From: Calliopsis andreniformis
Taxonomy: Eukaryota; Arthropoda; Insecta; Hymenoptera; Andrenidae
Assembly: GCF_051401765.1 (NCBI RefSeq)
Contig: NC_135068.1
Location: forward strand, 1,674,001-1,738,000
Direction of reading: 5' to 3'
DNA length: 64,000 nucleotides
Made by a program: the position numbers and the translations under genes. The first letter of the stretch is position 1, and each line of letters begins with the position of its first letter. The notes below the pieces were generated by a model. The model was not told the DNA's origin and made no database searches. It saw nothing but the letters and a program-made list of their open reading frames with translations. Positions 12,112 through 23,898 of this stretch are shown piece by piece.

Positions 12112-13339
12112 CCGGAACGTAGAAATGATCATTACTTTGACACCCGTTGCATCTGCGCCTGTCGTACGTTCGCAAACCTGTTGTATTTATTTTGTATTTT
12201 AATCATGTGGCGATGATTTCTAAGGCCCAAACTCATGCATCTGGTGAAGCAACGCCCTTGGTTGAAGCCTAGGATTCCCGGAACGTTGAAATGACCTTCT
12301 ACGTTCACACTGGTAGCAATTATTCCTCTTATACGATTGAAAATCTGCTGTATTTATATTGTATTTTATGCTCCTGGCGTTGACTTCTAAGGCCCTAACT
12401 CTTCGGTCTGGTGGAGCAACGCCCTAGAGTGAAGCCTAGCTTGCACGAAACGTAGAAATGACCATTACTTTAACATCCATTGCATCTGCTCCTGTCATAC
12501 GTTCGCATACCTGTTGTATTTATTTTGTATTTTAACCAGGTGGCGATGATTTCTATGACCCAAACTCATCGATCTGGTGAAGCAACGACCTTGGTTGAAG
12601 CCTAGGATTCCCGGAACGTTGAAATGACCTTTACGTTCACACTGGTAGCAATTATTCCTCTTATACGATCGAAAATCTGCTGTATTTATATTGTATTTTT
12701 TGCTCCTGGCGTTGACTTCTAAGGCCCTAACTCTTCGATCTGGAGGAGCAACGCCGTAGAGTGAAGGCTAGGTTGCCCGGAATGTAGAAATGGCCATTAC
12801 TTTCACACTGATGGCAAATATTCCTTTTATTGAATTGAAAAACTGTTGAATTTATATTGTATTTTACGCATCTGGCGTTGACATCTAAGGCCCTAGCTAT
12901 TCGAACTGGTTGTGCAACGCCCTAGAGTGAAGCCTAGCCTGCCCGGAACGTAGAAGTGACCATTACTTTGACAGCGATTGCATCTGCTCCTGTCATACGT
13001 TCGCATACCTGTTGTATTTGTTTTGTATTTTAATCATGTGGCGACGATTTCTATGGCCCAAACTCATCCATCTGGTGAAGCAGCGCCCTTGGTTAAAGCC
13101 TAGGTTTCCCAGAACGTTGAAATGAACTTTACATTCATACTGGTAGCAATTATTCGTCTTATACGACTGAAAATCTGCTTTATTTATATTGTATTTCATG
13201 CTCCTGGCGTTGACTTCTAAGGCACTAACTCTTCGATCTGGTGGAGCAACGCCGCAGAGTGAAGGCTAGGTTGCCAGGAATGTAGAAATGGCCATTACTT
13301 TCACACTGATGGCAATTACTCCTTTTATTGAATTGAAAA
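12112..13339 (+). repeat. 24-monomer-spaced duplication, left copy (1228 bp)
   Basis: Matches 16089-17316 at a constant offset of 3977 bp over about 7.4 monomers. I saw about six single-base differences, for example AACATCCATTG against AACGTCCATTG and AACCAGGTGG against AACCATGTGG, so identity is about 99.5%. The match ends at a precise base: 13340 is A and its partner 17317 is T, where the right copy switches into a B-type core. Confidence 0.88.
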
Positions 13340-13398
13340 ACTGTTGAATTTATATTGTATTTTAGCTTCTGGCGTTGACTTCTAAGGCCCTAACTATT
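12629..13398 (+). repeat. 8-monomer duplication, right copy
   Basis: Right-hand copy of 11300-12109. It continues the sequence of 12112-12628, which is not in the left copy, and much of it also belongs to the 24-monomer-spaced pair 12112-13339 / 16089-17316. Confidence 0.8.
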
Positions 13399-16088
13399 CG
13401 AACTGGTGGTGCAACGCCCTAGAGTGAAGCCTAGGTTACCCGGAAAGTAGAAATGACCATTACTTTGACTTCCGTTGCATCTGCTCCTGTCATACGTTCG
13501 CAAACCTGTTATATTTATTTTGTACTTTAATCATGTGGCGATGATTTCTAAGGCACAAACTCATCCATCTGTTGAAGCAACGCCCTTGGTGGAAGCCTAG
13601 GTTACCCGGAACGTTGAAATGACCTTTACGTTCACACTGGTAGCAATTATTCCTCTAATACGATTGAAAATCTGCTGTATTTGTATTGTATTTTAATCCT
13701 CTGGCGTTGATTTCTAAGGTTCAAATCATCCGCCTGGTGAGGTAACGCCCTATAGTGAAGCCTAGTTTGCCCGGGACGTAGAAATGACCATTACTTTCGC
13801 ACTGGTTGCAATTATTCCTTTTACACGACGGGAAATCTTTGTATTTATATTGTATTCTATGCTTCTGGCGTTGAGTTCTAAGGCCCTAACTATTCGATCT
13901 GGTGGAGCCACGCCCTAGAGTGAAGCCTAGCTTGCCGGGAACGTAGAAGTGTCCATTACTTTGACATCCGTTGCATCTACTCCTGTCATACGTTCGGAAA
14001 CGTGATGTATTTATTTTGTATTTTAATCATGTGGCGATGATTTCTAAGGCCCAAACTCATCCATCTGGTGAAGCAACGCCCTTGGTTGAAGCCTAGGTTT
14101 CCTAGAACGCTGAAATGACCTTTACGTTCACACTGGTAGCAATTATTCCTCTTGTACGATTGAAAATCTACTGCATTTGTATTGTATTTTATGCTCCTGG
14201 CGTTGACTTCTAAGGCCGTAACTCTTCGATCTGGAGGAGCAACGCCATAGAGTAAAGCCTAGGCTGCCCGGAACGTAGAAATGAAAGTTACGTTCACACT
14301 GATAGCAATTATTCCTCTTATACGATTGAAAATCTGCTGTATTTATATTGTATTTTAATACTCTGGCGTTGATTTCTAAGGTTCAAATCATCCACCTGGT
14401 GAGGCAACTCCCTAGAGTGAAGTCTGTTGCCCGGAACGTAGAAAGGACCATTACTTTCGCACTGGTTGCAATTATTCCTCTTTATACGATTGAAAATCTG
14501 CTGTATTTGTATTGTATTTTATGCTCCTGGCGTTGACCTCTATGGCCCTAACTCTTCGATCTCGAGGAGCAACGCCATAGTGTGAAGGTTATGTTGCCCG
14601 GAATGTAGAAATGGCCATTACTTTCACACTAATGGCAATTAATCCTGTTATTCAATTGAAAAACTGTTGAATTTATATTGTATTTTACGCATCTGGCGTT
14701 GACTTCAAAGGCCCTAGCTATTCGAACTGGTTGTGCAACACCCTAGAGTGAAGCCTAGCCTGCCCGGAACGTAGAAGTGACCATTACTTTGACAGCGATT
14801 GCATCTGCTCCTGTCATACGTTCGCATACCTGATGTATTTATTTTGCATTTTAATCATGTGGCGATGATTTCTAAGGCCCAAAGTCATCCATCTGGTGAA
14901 GCAACGCCCTTGGCTGAAGCCTAGGCGTCCCAGAACGCTGAAATGATCTTTACGTTCACACTGGTAGCAATTATTCCTCTTATACGATTGAAAATCTACT
15001 GTATTTATATTGTATTTTTAACCTATGGCTTTGATTTCTAAGGTTCAAATCATCCACCTGGTGAGGCAACACCTTAGAGTGAAGCCTAGGTTGCCCGGAG
15101 CGTAGAAATGGCCATTACTTTGACACCCGTTGCATCTGCTCCTGTCATACGTTCGCAAACCTGTTGTATTTATTTTGTATTTTAATCACTTGGCGATGAT
15201 TTCTAAGGCCCAAGCTCATCCATCTGTTGAAGCAACGCCCTTGGTGGAAGCCTAGGTTTCCCGGAACGTTGAAATGACCTTTACGTTCACACTGGTAGCA
15301 ATTATTCCTCTTATACGATCGAAAATCTGCTGTATTTGTATTGTATTTTAATCCTCTGGCCATGATTTCTAAGGTTCAAATCATCCACCTGGTGAGGCAA
15401 CGCCCGAGAGTGAAGCCTAGGTTGCCCGGAACGTAGAAATGACCATTACTTTCGCACTGGTTGCAATTATTCCTTTTATACGATGGGAAATCTGTTGTAT
15501 TTATATTGTGTTTTATGCTTCGGGCGTTGACTTCTAAGGCCCTAACTATTCGATCTGGTGCAGCAGTGCCCTAGAGTGAAGCCTAGTTCGCCCGGAACGT
15601 AGAAATGACCATTACATTGACATCCGTTGCATCTGCTCCTGTCATACGTTCGCAAACCTGATGTATTTATTTTGCATTTTAATCATGTGGCGATGATTTC
15701 TAAGGCCCAAACTCATCCATCTGGTGAAGCAACGCCCTTGGATGAAGCCTAGGTTTCCCAGAACGCTGAAATAACCTTTACGTTCACACTGGTAGCTATT
15801 ATTCCTCTTATACGATTGAAAATCTACTGTATTTATATTGTATTTTTAACCTATGGCGTTGATTTCGAAGGTTCAAATCATCCACCCGGTGAGGCAACGC
15901 CCTAGAGTGAAGCCTAGGTTGCCCGGAACGTAGAAATGACCATTACTTTCGCACTGGTTGCAATTATTCCTTTTATACAATGGAAAATCTGTTGTTTTTA
16001 TATTGTATTTTATGCCTCTGACGTTGACTTCTAAGGCCCCAACTATTCGCTCTGGTGGAGCAACGCCCTAGAGTCGAGCCTAGGTTAC

Positions 16089-17316
16089 CCGGAACGTAGA
16101 AATGATCATTACTTTGACACCCGTTGCATCTGCGCCTGTCGTACGTTCGCAAACCTGTTGTATTTATTTTGTATTTTAATCATGTGGCGATGATTTCTAA
16201 GGCCCAAACTCATGCATCTGGTGAAGCAACGCCCTTGGTTGAAGCCTAGGATTCCCGGAACGTTGAAATGACCTTCTACGTTCACACTGGTAGCAATTAT
16301 TCCTCTTATACGATTGAAAATCTGCTGTATTTATATTGTATTTTATGCTCCTGGCGTTGACTTCTAAGGCCCGAACTCTTCGGTCTGGTGGAGCAACGCC
16401 CTAGAGTGAAGCCTAGCTTGCACGAAACGTAGAAATGACCATTACTTTAACGTCCATTGCATCTGCTCCTGTCATACGTTCGCATACCTGTTGTATTTAT
16501 TTTGTATTTTAACCATGTGGCGATGATTTCTATGACCCAAACTCATCGATCTGGTGAAGCAACGACCTTGGTTGAAGCCTAGGATTCCCGGAACGTTGAA
16601 ATGACCTTTACGTTCACACTGGTAGCAATTATTCCTCTTATACGATCGAAAATCTGCTGTATTTATATTGTATTTTTTGCTCCTGGCGTTGACTTCTAAG
16701 GCCCTAACTCTTCGATCTGGAGGAGCAACGCCGTAGAGTGAAGGCTAGGTTGCCCGGAATGTAGAAATGGCCATTACTTTCACACTGATGGCAAATATTC
16801 CTTTTATTCAATTGAAAAACTGTTGAATTTATATTGTATTTTACGCATCTGGCGTTGACTTCTAAGGCCCTAGCTATTCGAACTGGTTGTGCAACGCCCT
16901 AGAGTGAAGCCTAGCCTGCCCGGAACGTAGAAGTGACCATTACTTTGACAGCGATTGCATCTGCTCCTGTCATACGTTCGCATACCTGTTGTATTTGTTT
17001 TGTATTTTAATCATGTGGCGACGATTTCTATGGCCCAAACTCATCCGTCTGGTGAAGCAGCGCCCTTGGTTAAAGCCTAGGTTTCCCAGAACGTTGAAAT
17101 GAACTTTACATTCATACTGGTAGCAATTATTCGTCTTATACGACTGAAAATCTGCTTTATTTATATTGTATTTCATGCTCCTGGCGTTGACTTCTAAGGC
17201 ACTAACTCTTCGATCTGGTGGAGCAACGCCGCAGAGTGAAGGCTAGGTTGCCAGGAATGTAGAAATGGCCATTACTTTCACACTGATGGCAATTACTCCT
17301 TTTATTGAATTGAAAA
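16089..17316 (+). repeat. 24-monomer-spaced duplication, right copy (1228 bp)
   Basis: Partner of 12112-13339. It straddles the left boundary of the 18-kb block at 16618, so it predates the 18-kb duplication: the part beyond 16618 was copied again to 38518-39216, while the part before it was not. Confidence 0.88.
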
Positions 17317-17434
17317 TCTGCTTTATTTATATTGTATTTCATGCTCCTGGCGTTGACTTCTAAGGCACTAACTCTTCTATCTGGTGAAGCAACGCCCTAG
17401 AGTGAAGCCTAGGTTGCCCGGCACGTAAAAATAT
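17269..17434 (+). repeat. Hybrid C/B monomer
   Basis: This unit begins as type C (CCATTACTTTCACACTGATG, with TTTTATTGAATTGAAAA) and from 17317 continues as type B (TCTGCTTTATTTATATTG, then CATGCTCCTGGCG). The B part matches the monomer 166 bp upstream. It looks like the product of a crossover or conversion between adjacent monomers in register. It is exactly 166 bp and has a copy at 39169-39334. Confidence 0.85.
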
Positions 17435-17850
17435 CCATTCCTTTCACACTGGATGGAATTATTCCTGTTATACGATGGAAAAACTGTTGTATTTATATTA
17501 TATCTTATGATTCTGGCGTTGACTTCTAAGGCCCTAACTATTCACTCTGGAGGAGCTACGCCCTAGAGAGAAGACTATGTTGGCCGGAACGTAGAAATGT
17601 CTATTACTTTCACACTGGTTGCAATTACTCCATTTATACGATGGAAAAACTGATGTATTTATATTGTATTTTACGCATCTGGCGTTGACTTCTAAGGCAT
17701 TAACTCATCGATCTGGTGGAGCAATGCATCAGAGTGCAGTCTGGGATGTCCGGAAAGTTGAAATGACCTTTAGCTTGTCACTCGTTGCATCTGTTCCTGT
17801 CATACGTTCGCAAACCTGCTGTATTTATATTGTATTTGAATATTCTGGCC
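17435..17850 (+). repeat. Divergent monomer island
   Basis: About 2.5 monomers with many changes seen only here and in the partner 39335-39750: GCACGTAAAAATATCC just upstream, TATTATATCTTATGATTC, CACTCTGGAGGAGCTACGCC, GCAATGCATCAGAGTGCAGT and CCTTTAGCTTGTCACTCG. The phase of 166 bp is kept. The third unit fuses a B-like start with the A-type GTTGCATCTGTTCCTGTC. They may be older monomers that escaped homogenisation. Confidence 0.82.
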
Positions 17851-20800
17851 TTTATTTCTAAGGCCCAAACTCATCCATCTAGTGATCCAACGCCCTAGAG
17901 TGAGGCCTAGGTTACCCGGAACGTTGAAATGACCTTTACGTTCACACTGGCAGCAATTATTCCTTTTATACGATTGGAAATCTGTTGTATTTATATTGTA
18001 TTTTATGCTTCTGGCGTTGACCTCTAAGGCCCTAACTATTCGATCTGGTGGAACAACGCCCAAGGTCGAAGCCTGGGTTGCCCGGACCGCTGAAATGACC
18101 TTTATGTTCACACTGGTAGCAGTTATTCCTCTTACACGATTGAAAATCTGCTGTATTTGTATTGTATTTTAATCCTCTGGCGTTGATTTCTAAGGTCCAA
18201 ACACATCCACCTGGTGACGCAACGCCCTAGAGTGAAGCCTAGGTTGCCCGGAACGTAGAAATGACCATTACTTTCGCACTGGTTGCAATTATTCCTTTTA
18301 TACGATGGGAAATCTGTTGTATTTGTATTGTATTTAATGCTTCTGGCGATGACTTCTAAGGCCCTTACTATTCGATCTGGTGGAGCAACGACCTAGAGTG
18401 AAGCCTAGCTTGCCTGGAGCGTAGAAATGGCCAGTACTTTGACTTCCGTTGCATCTGCTCCTGTCATAGGTTGACAATCCTGTTGTGTTTATTTTGTGGT
18501 TTAATTATGTGGCGATGACTTCTAAGGCCCAAACTCATCCATCTGGTGAAGCAACGCCCTTGGTTGAAGCCTGGGTTTCCCGGAACGTTGAAATGACCTT
18601 TACGTTCACACTGGTAGCATTTATTCCTCTTATACGATTGAAAATATTCTGTGTTTATATTGTATTTTATGCTCCTAGCGTTGACTTCTAAGGCCCTAAC
18701 TCTTCGATCTGTAGGATCAACGCCCTAGAGTGAAACCTAGCTTGCCCGGAACGTAGAAATGACCATTACTTTCGCACTGGTTGCAATTACACCTTTTATT
18801 CAATTGAAAAACTGTTGAATTTATATTGTATTTTATGCTTCTGGCGTTGACTTCTAAGGCCCTAACTATTCGATCTGGTGGAACAACGCCCTAGAGTGAA
18901 GCCTAGCCTGCCCGGAACGTAGAAATGGCCATTTATTTGACATCCATTGCATCTGCTCCTGTCATACGTTCGCATACCTGATGTATTTATTTTGTATTTT
19001 AATCATGTGGCGATGTTTTCTAAGGCTCAAACTCATCCATCTGGTGAAGCAACGCACTTGGTTGAACCCTAGGTTTCGCAGGGCGTTGAAATGACCTTTA
19101 CGTTCACACTGGTGGCAATTATTCCTCTTATACGATTGAAAATCTGCTGTACTTATATTGTATTTTAATCCTCTGGCGTTGATTTCTAATGTTCAAATCA
19201 TCCACCTGGTGAGGCAACACCCTAGAGTGAAGCCTAGGTTGGCCGGAACGTAGAAATGACCATTACTATCGCACTGGTTGCAAGTATTCCTTTTACACGA
19301 TGGGAAATCTGTGGCATTTATATTGTATATTATGCTTCTGGCGTTGACTTCTAAGGGCCTAACTATACGATCTGGTGGAGCAGCGCCTTAGAGTGAAGCC
19401 TAGCTTGCCCGGAACGTAGAAATGTCCATTACTTTGACATCCATTGCATCTGTTCCTGTCATACGTTCGCAAACCTGTTGCATTTATTTTGCATTTTAAT
19501 CATGTGGCGATGATTTCTAAGGCCCAAACTCAACCATCTGGTGAAGCAACGCCCTTGGCTGAAGCCTAGGTTTCCCAGAACGCTGAAATGACCTTCACGT
19601 TCACTCTGGTAGCAATTATTCCTCTTATACGATTGAAAATCTGCTGTATTTATATTGTATTTTAAACTTCTGGCGTTGATTTCTAAGGTTCAAATCATCC
19701 ACCTGGTGAGACAACGCCCTAGAGCGAAGCCTAGGTTGCCCGGATCGTAGAAATGACCATTACTTTCGCACTGGTTGCAAGTATTCCTTTTACACGATGG
19801 GAAATCTGTGGTATTTATATTGTATTTTATGCTTCTGGCGTTGACTTCTAAGGGCCTAACTATTCGATCTTGTGGAGCAGCGCCCTAGAGTGAAGCCTAG
19901 CTTGCCCGGAACGTAGAAATGACCATTACATTGACATCCGTTGCATCTGCTCATGTCTTACGTTCGCATACCTATTGTATTTATTTTGTATTTTAATCAT
20001 GTGGCGATGATTTCTATGGCCCAAACTCATCCATCTGGTGAAGCAACGCCCTTGGTTGAAGCCTAGGTTTCCCAGAACGTTGAAATGACCATTACATTCA
20101 TACTGGTAGCAATTATTCCTCTTATACGACTGAAAATCTGCTTTATTTATATTGTATTTTATGCTCCTGGCGTTGACTTCTAAGGCACTAAATCTTCGAT
20201 CTGGAGGAGCAACGCCGTAGAGTGAGGGCCATGTTGCCCGGAATGTAGAAATGGCCATTACTTTCACACTGATGGCAATTACACCTTTTATTCAATTGAA
20301 AGACTGTTGAATTTATATTGTATTTTATGCTTCTGGCGTTGAGTTCTAAGGCCCTAACTATTCGATCTGGTGGAACAACGCCCTAGAGCGAAGCCTAGCC
20401 TGCCCGAGACGTAGAAATGGCCATTACTTTGACATCCATTGCATCTGCTCCTGTCATACGTTCGCAAACCTGATGTATTTATTTTGCATTTTAATCATGT
20501 GGCGATGATATCTAAGGCCCAACTCATACATCTGGTGAAGCAACGCCCATGGCTGAAGCCTAGGTTTCCCAGAACGCTGAAATGACCTTTACGTTCACAC
20601 TGGTAACAATTATTCCTCTTATACGATTGAAAATCTGCTGTATTTATATTGTATTTTAAACTTCTGGCGTTGATTTCTAAGGTTCAAATCATCCACCTGG
20701 TGAGGCAACGCCCTAGAGTGAAGCCTAGGTTGGCCGGAACGTAGAAATGACCATTACTTTCGCACTGGTTGCAAGTATTCCTTTTACACGATGGGAAATC

Positions 20801-21565
20801 TGTGGCATTTGTATTGTATTTTATGCTTCTGGCGTTGACTTCTAAGGGCCTAACTATACGATCTGGTGGAGCAGCGCCTTAGAGTGAAGCCTAGCTTGCC
20901 CGGAACGTAGAAATGACAATTACATTGACATCCGTTGCATCTGCTCCTGTTATACGTTTGCATACCTATTATATTTATTTTGTATTTTAATCATGTGGCG
21001 ATGATTTCTATGGCCCAAACTCATCCATCTGGTGAAGCAACGCCCTTGGTTGAAGCCTAGGTTTCCCAGAACGTTGAAATGACCTTTACATTCATACTGG
21101 TAGCAATTATTACTCTCATACGATTGAAAATCTGCTGTATTTATATTGTATTTTATGCTCCTGGCGTTGACTTCTAAGGCCCTAACTCTTCGATCTGGTG
21201 GAGCAACGCCGTAGAGTGAAGGCTAGGTTGCCCGGAATGCAGAAATGCCCATTACTTTCACACTGATGGCAATTGCTCCTTTTATTCAATTGAAAAACTG
21301 TTTAATTTATATTGTATTTTATGCTTCTGGCGTTGACTTCTTAGACCCTAACTATTCGATCTGGTGGTGCAACGCTCTAGAGTGAAGCCTTTGGTTGCCT
21401 GGAACGTATAAATGACCATTCCTTTCGCACTGGTTGCAATTATTCATTTTATACGATGGGAAATCTGTTGTATTTAAATTGTATTTTATGCTTCTGGCGT
21501 TGACTTCTAAGGCCCTAACTATCCGATCTGGTGGAGCAACGCCCTAGAGTGAAGCCCAGGTCACC

Positions 21566-22230
21566 CGGAACGTAGAAATGGCCATTACTTTCACACTCAT
21601 GGCACTTACTGCTTTTATAGAATTGAAAAACTGTTGAATTTATATTGTATTTCATGCTTCTGGCGTTGACTTCTGAGGCCCTAACTATTCGATCTGGTGA
21701 TGCAACGTTCTAGAGTGAAGCCTTGGTTGCCCGAAACGTTGAAATGACCATTACTTTGACATCCGTTGCGTCTGCTCCTGTCATGCGATCGCAAACCTGT
21801 TGTATCTATTTTGTAGTTTAATCATGTGGCGATGACTTCTAAGGCCCAATCTCATGAATCTGGTGAAGCAACGCCCTTGGTTGAAGCCTAGGATTCCCGG
21901 AATGTTGAAATGACCTTCACGTTCACACTGGTAGCAATTATTCCTCTTATACGATTGAAAATCTGCTGTATTTATATTGTACATTATGCTCCTGGCGTTG
22001 ACTGCTAAGGCCCTAACTCTTCGATCTGGTGGAGCAACGCCGCAGAGTGAAGGCTAGGTTGCCCGGAATGTAGAAATGCCCAGTACTTTCACACTGATGG
22101 CAATTGCTCCTTTTATTCAATTGAAAAACTGTTTAATTTATATTGTATTTTATGCTTCTGGCGTTGACTTCTTAGACCCTAACTATTCGATCTGGTGGTG
22201 CAACGCCCTAGAGTGAAGCCTTTGGTTGCC
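21566..22230 (+). repeat. 4-monomer unit (665 bp), first of two
   Basis: Tandem with 22231-22895 at 665 bp (4 x 166 plus 1). It carries the variants CACTCATGGCACTTACTGCT, TGCAACGTTCTAGAGTG, GTATCTATTTTGTAGTTTAA and TATTGTACATTATGC. The pair occurs again at 25384-26713 and 43466-44795 as part of the larger duplications, and a single related unit lies near 28200-28850 and 46280-46930. Confidence 0.88.
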
Positions 22231-22895
22231 CGGAACGTAGAATTGGCCATTACTTTCACACTCATGGCACTTACTGCTTTTATAGAATTGAAAAACTGTT
22301 GAATTTATATTGTATTTCATGCTTCTGGCGTTGACTTCTAAGGCCCTAACTATTCGATCTGGTGATGCAACGTTCTAGAGTGAAGCCTTGGTTGCCCGGA
22401 ACGTTGAAATGACCATTACTTTGACATCCGTTGCATCTGCTCCTGTCATGCGATAGCAAACCTGTTGTATCTATTTTGTAGTTTAATCATGTGGCGATGA
22501 CTTCTAAGGCCCAATCTCATGAATCTGGTGAAGCAACGCCCTTGGTTGAAGCCTAGGATTCCCGGAATGTTGAAATGACCTTCACGTTCACACTGGTAGC
22601 AATTACACCTCTTACACGATTGAAAATCTGCTGTATTTATATTGTACATTATGCTCCTGGCGTTGACTGCTAAGGCCCTAACTCTTCGATCTGGTGGAGC
22701 AACGCCGCAGAGTGAAGGCTAGGTTGCCCGGAATGTAGAAATGCCCAGTACTTTCACACTGATGGCAATTGCTCCTTTTATTCAATTGAAAAACTGTTTA
22801 ATTTATATTGTACTTTATGCTTCTGGCGTTGACTTCTTAGACCCTAACTATTCGATCTGGTGGTGCAACGCTCTAGAGTGAAGCCTTTGGTTGCC
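22231..22895 (+). repeat. 4-monomer unit (665 bp), second of two
   Basis: Second tandem copy of 21566-22230. It differs at a few bases, for example GCGATAGC in place of GCGATCGC near 22450 and TACACCTCTTACACG in place of TATTCCTCTTATACG near 22604. After 22895 the match ends with CGTATAAATGACC. Confidence 0.88.
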
Positions 22896-23898
22896 CGGAA
22901 CGTATAAATGACCATTCCTTTCGCACTGGTTGCAATTACTCCTTTTATACGATGGGAAATCTGTTGTATTTATATTGTATTTTATGCTTCTGGCGTTGAC
23001 TTCTAAGGCCCTAACTATTCGATCTGATGGAGCAACGCCGTAGAGTGAAGGCTAGCTTGCCCGGAATGCAGAAATGACCATTACTTTCACACTGATGGCA
23101 ATTACTCCTTTTATTCAATTGAAAAACTGTTGAATTTATATTGTATTTTATGATTCTGGTGTTGAGTTCTAAGGTCGTAAATATTCGATCCGGTGGAACA
23201 ACGCCTAGAGTGAAGCCTAGCTTGCCAGGAATGTAGAAATGGCCATTACTTTGACATCCATTGCATCTGTTCCTGTCATACGTTCGCAAACCTGTTGTAT
23301 TTACTATGTGTTTTAATCATGTGGCGCTGATTTCTAAGGCCCAAACTCAGCCATCTGGTGAACCATCGCCCTCGGTTGAAACCTGGGCTGCCCGGAACGT
23401 TGAAATGACCTTTACGTTCACACTGGTAGCAATTATTCCTCTTATACGATTGAAAATCTGCTGTATTTATATTGTATTTTTTGCTCCTGACGTTTACTTC
23501 TAAGGCCCTAACTCTTCGATCTGGAGGAGCGACGCCCTAGAGTGAAGGCTAGGTTGCCCGGAATGTAGAAATGGCCATTACTTTCACACTGATGGCAAGT
23601 ACTACGTTTATTCAATTGAAAAACTGTTGAATTTATATTGTATTTTATGCTTCTGGCGTCGACTTCTAAGGCCCTTACTATTCGATCTGGTGATGCAACG
23701 TTCTAGAGTGAAGCCTTGGTTGCCCGGAATGTAGAAATGATCATCACTTTGACATCCGTTGCATCTGCTCCCGTCATGCGATCGCAAACCTGTTGTATTT
23801 ATTTTGTATTTTAATCATGTGGCGATGATTTCTATGGCCCAAACTCAGCCATCTGGTGAAGCAACGCCCTTGGTTGAAGCCTGGGTTGCCCGGAACGC

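Larger units (their letters stand above)
10607..16617 (+). repeat. Heterogeneous monomer region II (~36 monomers)
   Basis: Mixed A-D monomers without a dominant long unit. Partial copies seen: 10621-10860 resembles 2163-2400 (offset ~8458), including the odd TTTGTCATCCGTTGCATC; 14671-14830 matches 11521-11680 at 3150 bp (19 monomers); 14880-15150 resembles 781-1050, sharing the variant AACCTATGG. These cross-links to region I suggest both are remnants of one older array into which the younger repeats expanded. One 8-monomer and one 24-monomer duplication are listed separately. Nothing other than satellite is seen. Confidence 0.82.
16618..20080 (+). repeat. HOR-2 copy 1, leading segment
   Basis: About 21 monomers, matched at 38518-41980. 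They include the most divergent monomers of the window (17435-17850) and D-type units with GCAAGTATTCCTTTTACACG at 19280 and 19777, offset 497 bp, one trimer. A third relative of that D unit lies at 20771 inside the next segment. Confidence 0.9.
20081..23898 (+). repeat. Nested 3818-bp duplication, left copy (23 monomers)
   Basis: Repeated at 23899-27716 at exactly 3818 bp, which is 23 x 166 with no remainder. HOR-2 copy 2 has only one version (41981-45798). A private T at 23175 separates this copy from both others, which have C. The left end is fixed by CAGAACGT at 20073-20080, whose counterpart before 23899 reads CGGAACGC. Confidence 0.94.

Noticed and set aside
19739..19753. Possible CENP-B box in reverse orientation (CCCGGATCGTAGAAA)
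   Set aside because: Against CCCGNNTNNNNCGAA it has the CCCG, the T and the last two As, but two essential positions are wrong (GA in place of CG). The common monomer form, CCCGGAACG, also lacks the T. No full match was seen on either strand.
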